Shown: in pieces, positions 13,715 to 18,676 of the stretch
How positions within the stretch are numbered: the stretch's first letter is position 1
Layout: each line of letters opens with the position of its first letter
From: an uncultured Magnetococcales bacterium
GTDB taxonomy: Bacteria; Pseudomonadota; Magnetococcia; Magnetococcales; Magnetaquicoccaceae
Direction: 5' to 3'
Length of the DNA: 18,676 bases
Assembly: GCA_903913345.1 (NCBI GenBank)
Contig: CAIWLA010000453.1
Coordinates: 1-18,676 of the forward strand
The notes under the pieces: generated by a model
Database searches by the model: none
What the model was told of the DNA's origin: nothing
The model's input: only the letters and a program-made list of their open reading frames with translations
Position numbers and translations under genes: made by a program

Positions 13715-15622
13715 TTATTCTGGATCCCCCAGGACAATATGGGTACCCATGTCCACCACCTGCATGGGTGGCAGGTTGAAATAATCGGTGGCACTGGCGG
13801 CGTTCTGAAGCAGATGGAGAAAGAGTTTCAACCGCCATCCCGCCATGCCGGCGTGCCGACCGGCGGTAAAGATGGCCTTGCCCAGGAAAAAATGGGTATC
13901 GTCCAGGATTACTTTTTTTTCATCCAACAACCGACAACTGGCCAGCGTTTTGGGCAGATTGGCGACATCCATAAATCCGTACCGGATCTGGATGCGATAA
14001 TAATCGTTGAACAACAATTCCACTTTTACCTGTTCCGTCCTGGCCACATAGGGAATTTCTTCAATCTGCACACTCAGCAGGATCACCCGTTCATGCAGGG
14101 TCTGGGTGTGCTGGACCATTTGCACCAGGGCGGAGGGGGCCACCTGAAAATTCTGGGTCATGAAAACGGCGGTACCGGGCACCCGGTTGATGGCATCGGC
14201 GTCCATCTGATGGAGAAAAGGTTCCAGGGGGATCTCCTCCTTGCGCAACGCGGCGCGCACCAGGCGTTGGCCCGTGCGCCAGGTGGACATCAGGAAAAAG
14301 AGTGCCGCCCCCAGGGCCAGGGGAAACCAGCCGCCATCCATAAACTTGAGGGCATTGGCACCAAAAAAACCCAGATCCAGGCTCAGAAAGAGCAGCAGGA
14401 GTGGCAAAGCCACCCACCAGTTCCAGGAAAACAGTTTCCGCAAGACGATGCCAAAGGCCAAACTGGTCACTGCGATCATGGTGCCGGTCACGGCAATGCC
14501 ATAGGCCGCCGCCAGATGGTCGGAACTTTTGAAGGCCATCACCAGGAGCAGTACGGCAACCAGCAGCAGCCAATTGGTGGTCGGCACATAGATCTGCCCC
14601 ACCTCCGAGGCCGAGGTGTGAATCACCCGCAAGCGGGGCAGATAGCCCAACTGGATGGCCTGGCGGGTGGCGGAAAAGGCCCCGGAGATGACCGCCTGTG
14701 AGGCAATAATGGTCGCCGCTGTGGCCAGCACGACCATGGGCAACAGGCCCCAGTCGGGCACGCACAGGAAGAAAGGATTTTTTGCTGTGGCCGGATCCCC
14801 CAGGATCAGGGCACCTTGTCCCAGATAATTCAAGATCAGGGCGGGAAAGACCACCGTTCCCCAGGACCAGTTGATCGCCGCTTTGCCAAAATGGCCCATG
14901 TCTGCATAGAGGGCCTCGGCCCCCGTCACGGCCAGAAAGACCGATCCCAATACCACAAAGGTGTGGCCGCCGCTCGCACCAAAGAGAAACCGGATGCCGT
15001 AGAGGGGATTCAAGGCTACCAGAATTTCTGGATGCCGGATGATCTCCTTCAAGCCAAGCAGGGCGATGGCCACAAACCAGAGGAGACAAACGGGACCGAA
15101 GAGACGCCCGATTTTGGCGGTTCCCTTTCTCTGGAAGAAAAAGAGCAGAAAAATCACCGTCATAGTAATGGGAACGATGTAGGGTTGAAAGGCGGGGGTG
15201 ACCACCTCCAACCCTTCCACTGCCGACAACACCGAGATGGCCGGGGTGATCACACCATCGCCAAAAAAGAGAGACACCCCGACCATGCCCACGATCATGA
15301 TCCCGCGTTGCATCCGGGGATTGCCCTGGGTAAATCGTCTGGCCAGGGCCACCAGAACCAGGTTGCCCCCTTCCCCCTGGTGATCGGCCCGCATGATAAA
15401 GAGCTGATACTTGACCGTCAGTATCAGAAACAGGGTCCAGAGAACCAGAGAGAGGATGCCCAACACATTATCGTGTGTGGGCACGGCGGCATGGGTACCG
15501 CCCAATGCCTCCTTCACCGCATACAGGGGACTGGTGCCAATATCGCCAAATACCACCCCCATGGCACCGATCATCAGGGGGAACAGTCGATTCGGCGACA
15601 CATGTTCCGCCGGTTGCTGCAT
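13715..15622 (-). CDS. kup: Kup-family low-affinity potassium uptake transporter (copy 2)
   Basis: This 635-residue Kup paralogue is predicted to have about 12 membrane helices and a soluble C-terminal domain. GVVFGDIGTSPLYAVKEALGG begins near residue 22, DGVITPAISVLSAVEGLEVVTP and ALYADMGHFG follow, and the C-terminus is VVDMGTHIVLGDPE. Start ATG 15622 has GGGAG about eight bases upstream. It follows kup3 by only 18 bp on the same strand, so the two are probably co-transcribed. It is closer to copy 1 than to copy 3, judged by shared stretches such as GLEVVTPAFQPYI. The soluble C-terminal part differs more, for example VARTEQVKVELLFNDYYRIQIRYGFMDV here, which could give different regulation. 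Confidence 0.95.
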   Translation of the reverse strand: MQQPAEHVSPNRLFPLMIGAMGVVFGDIGTSPLYAVKEALGGTHAAVPTHDNVLGILSLVLWTLFLILTVKYQLFIMRADHQGEGGNLVLVALARRFTQGNPRMQRGIMIVGMVGVSLFFGDGVITPAISVLSAVEGLEVVTPAFQPYIVPITMTVIFLLFFFQRKGTAKIGRLFGPVCLLWFVAIALLGLKEIIRHPEILVALNPLYGIRFLFGASGGHTFVVLGSVFLAVTGAEALYADMGHFGKAAINWSWGTVVFPALILNYLGQGALILGDPATAKNPFFLCVPDWGLLPMVVLATAATIIASQAVISGAFSATRQAIQLGYLPRLRVIHTSASEVGQIYVPTTNWLLLVAVLLLVMAFKSSDHLAAAYGIAVTGTMIAVTSLAFGIVLRKLFSWNWWVALPLLLLFLSLDLGFFGANALKFMDGGWFPLALGAALFFLMSTWRTGQRLVRAALRKEEIPLEPFLHQMDADAINRVPGTAVFMTQNFQVAPSALVQMVQHTQTLHERVILLSVQIEEIPYVARTEQVKVELLFNDYYRIQIRYGFMDVANLPKTLASCRLLDEKKVILDDTHFFLGKAIFTAGRHAGMAGWRLKLFLHLLQNAASATDYFNLPPMQVVDMGTHIVLGDPE

Positions 15623-15640
15623 GCAAGACTCCCAGTCAGG

Positions 15641-17533
15641 CTATAGAAGGACGCGCGCGCCCATCTCCACCACCCGATGGGGCGGCAAATGGAACCAGGT
15701 GGCGGCACTGCTGGCATTGCGTTGCATCCACAAGAACAGCCGGATTCTCCAGAGTGACAATCCCGCACGGGGTTGATCCGCCGAAAAAACGGTTCGGCCC
15801 AGGAAAAATGAGGTTTCGTCGGGATTGGACCACTCCCGAAACAGATGGCTCTGTTGCAGAGCGCGGGGAATATCCGGGGTCTCCGCAAAACCGAAGTGGA
15901 GGGTCAAACGGTGGAAACCGTTGCCCAGATTTTCCTCTGTCACCCGGTCACCAGTGGTCAACTGGGGGGTATCCACAAACTGGATGGAAAGGATGGCCAC
16001 CGTTTCATGAATAATCCAGTGGTGCTGCAAATTTTGCACCAGCGGTCGGGGTGTCATCTCTGCATCCGTGGTCATGTAAATGCCGATACCCTGCGCCCTG
16101 GGAGCTGGATCCATGGCCAGTTGGCGCAGGAAGGGGGCCAGAGGAATTTCATCCCGGTAAATGGCTTGTTTAGCCAACTCCGTCCCCTTTTTCCAGGTGG
16201 ACATCAACAGGAAGATGAGGCTGCCCAGCAACAGGGGAAACCAGCCGCCTTCCGGGATTTTAAGGGCATTGGCGGCGAAAAAAACCGTGTCGAACAGAAG
16301 AAAAAAGAGGGTGGCCGCCAGGGTCAACGACAGACTCCAGTGGTACATGACCCGCAACACCAGACCAAAGGCCAGGGTGGTGTCGATGACCATGGCCCCG
16401 GTGACGGCAATGCCGTAGGCCGATGCCAGATTGCTGCTGTTGCGGAACGCCAACACCAGGATCAAAACGGCGGTCAACAGGATCCAGTTGATGGTGGGCA
16501 CATAGATCTGCCCCTCCTCCTGTTCCGAGGTATGGACGACCTCCATGCGGGGCAGGAAACCCAGTTGCATCGCCTGCCGACCGGCGGAGAAGGCCCCGGA
16601 AATGACCGCCTGGGAGGCAATCACGGTCGCGGCGGTGGCCAACCCCACCAGGGGATAGAGACCCCAATCGGGGGCGAGGAGATAAAACGGATTTTTCATC
16701 GCCTCTGGATTGAGCAGGATCAACCCACCTTGGCCAAAATAGTTGAGAATAAGAGAGGGAAAAACCAGCAACAGCCAGGCCAGACGAATGGGACGGGCAC
16801 CGAAATGGCCCATATCCGCATAAAGGGCCTCGGCCCCGGTGACCGACAGAAAGACTGCACCCAAGACAATGAAGGCATTGCCCCGGTGCGCGATGGCAAA
16901 ATCCACGGCATGTTGGGGATTGATGGCTGTCAAAATCTGGGGAGCCTTGAAAATGCCATACACACCGAGCGTGGCCAGTACGGCAAACCACAGCAGCATC
17001 ACCGGGCCAAACAAGGCACCCACTCCTTCCGTGCCCCGCCGTTGAAACAGAAACAGGCCCAGCAGAATGCCCAGGGTAACGGGTACCACCACCGGCTGGA
17101 GGATGGGGGTGGCCAACTCCAATCCTTCCACCGCTGACAGGACGGAAATGGCCGGGGTGATCACCCCATCGCCGAAAAACAGGGCCAACCCGCAAATACC
17201 CAGAAAATAAATGATCGCCCGCCAACGGGGCGTGGCATACGGCGAACGCAGGGCGAGGGCCGTCAGTGCCATGATGCCCCCTTCCCCCTTATTGTCGGCG
17301 CGCATGATAAACATCACATACTTGATGGTGATCACGATCAGCAGCGACCAGAGGATCATGGAGATGACGCCGAGTATGTCCGGTGCCGAGGGCAACCCCT
17401 GGCTGGAGGCGGCCAACGACTCCTTGACGGCGTACAAAGGACTCGTGCCGATGTCGCCAAAGACGACCCCAAGTGCCCCCACCACGAGAGTGGACAAACG
17501 ACTCTCCCGCGAACCTGCTGGATGTCCTGACAT
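15641..17533 (-). CDS. kup: Kup-family low-affinity potassium uptake transporter (copy 3)
   Basis: This is a 630-residue Kup paralogue and the first gene of the kup3-kup2 unit. It has GVVFGDIGTSPLYAVKESL from residue 22, DGVITPAISVLSAVEGLELATP and ALYADMGHFG. It is the most divergent of the three: the second half of the membrane domain reads IDTTLAFGLVLRVMYHWSLSLTLAATLFFLLFDTVFFAANALKIPEGG, where copies 1 and 2 have VDLGFFGANALKFMDGG or LDLGFFGANALKFMDGG. Its C-terminus ends VVEMGARVLL without the VLG tail. Start ATG 17533 has AAGGAAAC about nine bases upstream. The gene is divergent from engB across a 405-bp intergenic region rich in A-tracts. Confidence 0.94.
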   Translation of the reverse strand: MSGHPAGSRESRLSTLVVGALGVVFGDIGTSPLYAVKESLAASSQGLPSAPDILGVISMILWSLLIVITIKYVMFIMRADNKGEGGIMALTALALRSPYATPRWRAIIYFLGICGLALFFGDGVITPAISVLSAVEGLELATPILQPVVVPVTLGILLGLFLFQRRGTEGVGALFGPVMLLWFAVLATLGVYGIFKAPQILTAINPQHAVDFAIAHRGNAFIVLGAVFLSVTGAEALYADMGHFGARPIRLAWLLLVFPSLILNYFGQGGLILLNPEAMKNPFYLLAPDWGLYPLVGLATAATVIASQAVISGAFSAGRQAMQLGFLPRMEVVHTSEQEEGQIYVPTINWILLTAVLILVLAFRNSSNLASAYGIAVTGAMVIDTTLAFGLVLRVMYHWSLSLTLAATLFFLLFDTVFFAANALKIPEGGWFPLLLGSLIFLLMSTWKKGTELAKQAIYRDEIPLAPFLRQLAMDPAPRAQGIGIYMTTDAEMTPRPLVQNLQHHWIIHETVAILSIQFVDTPQLTTGDRVTEENLGNGFHRLTLHFGFAETPDIPRALQQSHLFREWSNPDETSFFLGRTVFSADQPRAGLSLWRIRLFLWMQRNASSAATWFHLPPHRVVEMGARVLL

Positions 17534-17938
17534 GCCTTGTTTCCTTGATCCTTAAAGTTGTCTGCCTGGTTTTTTCTGGTCTGCGGCGTATTGCCAGTAC
17601 CGAAATATGGCCTTGCGAGCCTCTCCTGCCAAGTAAGCGGTCAGCGTATGCACCGTATACGAGCGATAAAAAAATATCAAGAATCTACCGTCTGGCGTTA
17701 AAAAAATGCAAAGATCCCGCAAGAGGCAGGACTATAAAGCATGAAAAGAAAAAAAAGTGTCAATAATGCGGTGATCGACATAAAAAAAATATCAAGACGG
17801 CCTGTGCCAACCCACTTCGGGGGGAGAATCCACAAAAAAAACGGTTCCATCCGTTCGGTTGTCCAGTGGCATTGTGCGTCGAACTCCGATATAGTCCAGG
17901 CAGGTTTTCATCCATCCCTCTCTGGAGCGTGTCGCCCC
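17534..17938. promoter_or_regulatory. Divergent kup3/engB intergenic region with A-tract repeats
   Basis: The region is 405 bp and has no credible gene; the open frame upstream of engB looks non-coding. It contains four A-runs of seven or eight bases. Two are followed by an exact TATCAAGA (17666-17682 and 17780-17797). Degenerate versions occur near 17699-17714 and 17749-17764, so neighbouring copies are about 32 bp apart in each half. ATCAAGA is the reverse complement of the TCTTGAT motif upstream of kup1. The repeats lie 130-265 bp upstream of kup3 and probably give curved DNA. No -35/-10 pair is clear enough to assign. Confidence 0.5.
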
Positions 17939-18571
17939 ATGGCCAACCCTTCCCCCCCGGACGCGCCCTTGACCATTCCGGCGGCCCATTTTGTCCTGGG
18001 TGCCGTTTCGGCCCAACAGTTTCCCGTGGATGATCTGGCAGAGGTGGCCTTTGTGGGTCGTTCCAATGTGGGCAAATCCTCATTGCTCAACCGTCTGCTC
18101 AACCAGCGCGGCCTGGCGCGGGTCAGTCGCACACCGGGTCGCACACGGGAGATCAATTTTTTCCGGGTGGGTGAAAAATGGTGGTTTGTGGATCTGCCGG
18201 GATATGGATATGCCAGTGTGGCACAGGGACAGCGGTCGGCCTGGGACCAGTTGCTCGGCGGCTATTTTGCCCATCGACGCCAGTTGCGGGCCGTGATTTT
18301 ATTGCTGGATCCCCGTCGCGGGCTGACCGACCTGGATCGGGAGTTGTTGACCCATCTGGATCAGTATGGCATCCCCGCCCTGCCGGTGGCCACCAAGGTG
18401 GACAAGATGAGAGGCAATGAACGACGGGAAGCCCTCCGCCTGCTCGCCGAGACCATACCGAAAGCCTCCCCGTTCGCACTCCTGCCCGTGGTCTCCTTCT
18501 CCGCCCTGACAGGGGACGGATTGCCCCTCCTGTGGCAGCGATTGCAGGCCATCCTGTCGGATGAATTGTAA
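17939..18571 (+). CDS. engB: EngB/YsxC ribosome biogenesis GTP-binding protein
   Basis: This GTPase is needed for assembly of the large ribosomal subunit. The 210-residue length is standard. G1 is GRSNVGKSS (40-48), G3 is DLPGYG (85-90), G4 is TKVD (152-155) and G5 is SFSALTG (186-192). The SRTPGRTREINFF segment (63-75) is the switch I region typical of EngB. ATG 17939 was chosen because similarity begins just after it and GGAG lies 11 bases upstream. The longer frame from 17741 adds 66 residues rich in Lys and without EngB character, and it runs through the A-tract region. The gene stands alone between kup3 and a palindromic repeat. Confidence 0.95.
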   Translation: MANPSPPDAPLTIPAAHFVLGAVSAQQFPVDDLAEVAFVGRSNVGKSSLLNRLLNQRGLARVSRTPGRTREINFFRVGEKWWFVDLPGYGYASVAQGQRSAWDQLLGGYFAHRRQLRAVILLLDPRRGLTDLDRELLTHLDQYGIPALPVATKVDKMRGNERREALRLLAETIPKASPFALLPVVSFSALTGDGLPLLWQRLQAILSDEL

Positions 18572-18581
18572 AAGTATAACA

Positions 18582-18627
18582 GTGGCTTCGCCCCTGACCC
18601 CATCAGGGGGATGATCCCCCTGGACTA
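18582..18627. repeat. REP-like palindromic intergenic repeat, copy B
   Basis: This copy is inverted relative to the one at 13594-13643. The core hairpin AGGGGGATGATCCCCCT (18605-18621) can also serve as a terminator for engB. In reverse complement it shares AGGGGGAT-N2-TCCCCCTG, then TGGGGTC, then an AGGGGCGAAGCC-like segment with copy A. Confidence 0.7.
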
Positions 18628-18676
18628 GGGCGTGTTGACATTCCGTTTTTTGTTGGGAGCTAAACTGTCAGGGAGG

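Noticed and set aside
17741..17938. N-terminal extension of EngB from an upstream start
   Set aside because: The added residues show no EngB character, run through an A-tract repeat region, and the protein is of normal length from 17939.

Overview
The window reads as chromosomal DNA of a moderately GC-rich Gram-negative proteobacterium. Supporting signs are a two-gene class II ribonucleotide reductase (nrdJa/nrdJb), an Rpn/PD-(D/E)XK protein with KQEG repeats, Kup transporters, a KdpDE pair, HtpX, RsmB and EngB. The overall style suggests a deep-branching alphaproteobacterium of the Magnetococcales type, but this is an impression from gene content, not a proven placement. No rRNA, tRNA or CRISPR array is visible.

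Region 1 (1-6389, plus strand) is mostly housekeeping: the 3' part of nrdJa, nrdJb, an Rpn-family nuclease/transposase-like gene with a 12-bp in-frame tandem repeat, htpX, rpe, rsmB and a small secreted protein of unknown function. htpX, rpe and rsmB are packed 3-15 bp apart and probably form one transcription unit.

Region 2 (6430-11533, minus strand) is a potassium locus read as kup1 - orf88 - kdpD - kdpE. KdpD lacks the N-terminal ATP-binding KdpD domain and begins just before its Usp domain. kdpD and kdpE overlap by one base. No kdpFABC pump genes are present in the window, so this two-component system sits next to Kup transporters instead of its usual pump.

Region 3 (about 11534-13714) separates kup1 from two further kup genes. 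It holds a regulatory-looking kup1 upstream region (repeated TCTTGAT motifs and a G-quadruplex-like run), a short remnant of a kup 3' end, and an AT-richer two-gene plus-strand cassette. The first cassette gene encodes a predicted MNT-like nucleotidyltransferase (DUF6932-like); the second, overlapping by ATGA, encodes a 302-residue protein I do not recognise. An in-frame TAG lies between a strong ribosome binding site/ATG and the body of the first gene. A REP-like palindromic repeat closes the region, and a second copy follows engB.

Region 4 (13715-17533, minus strand) is kup3-kup2, 18 bp apart, giving three Kup paralogues within 8 kb. A 405-bp divergent intergenic region rich in A-tracts and TCTTGAT-type motifs precedes engB (17939-18571, plus strand).

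The best candidates for something undescribed are (a) a Kup-linked potassium regulon with a shortened KdpD, an unknown 88-residue membrane-anchored protein and a shared upstream motif, and (b) the nucleotidyltransferase/unknown-protein cassette bounded by duplicated kup 3'-end sequence.
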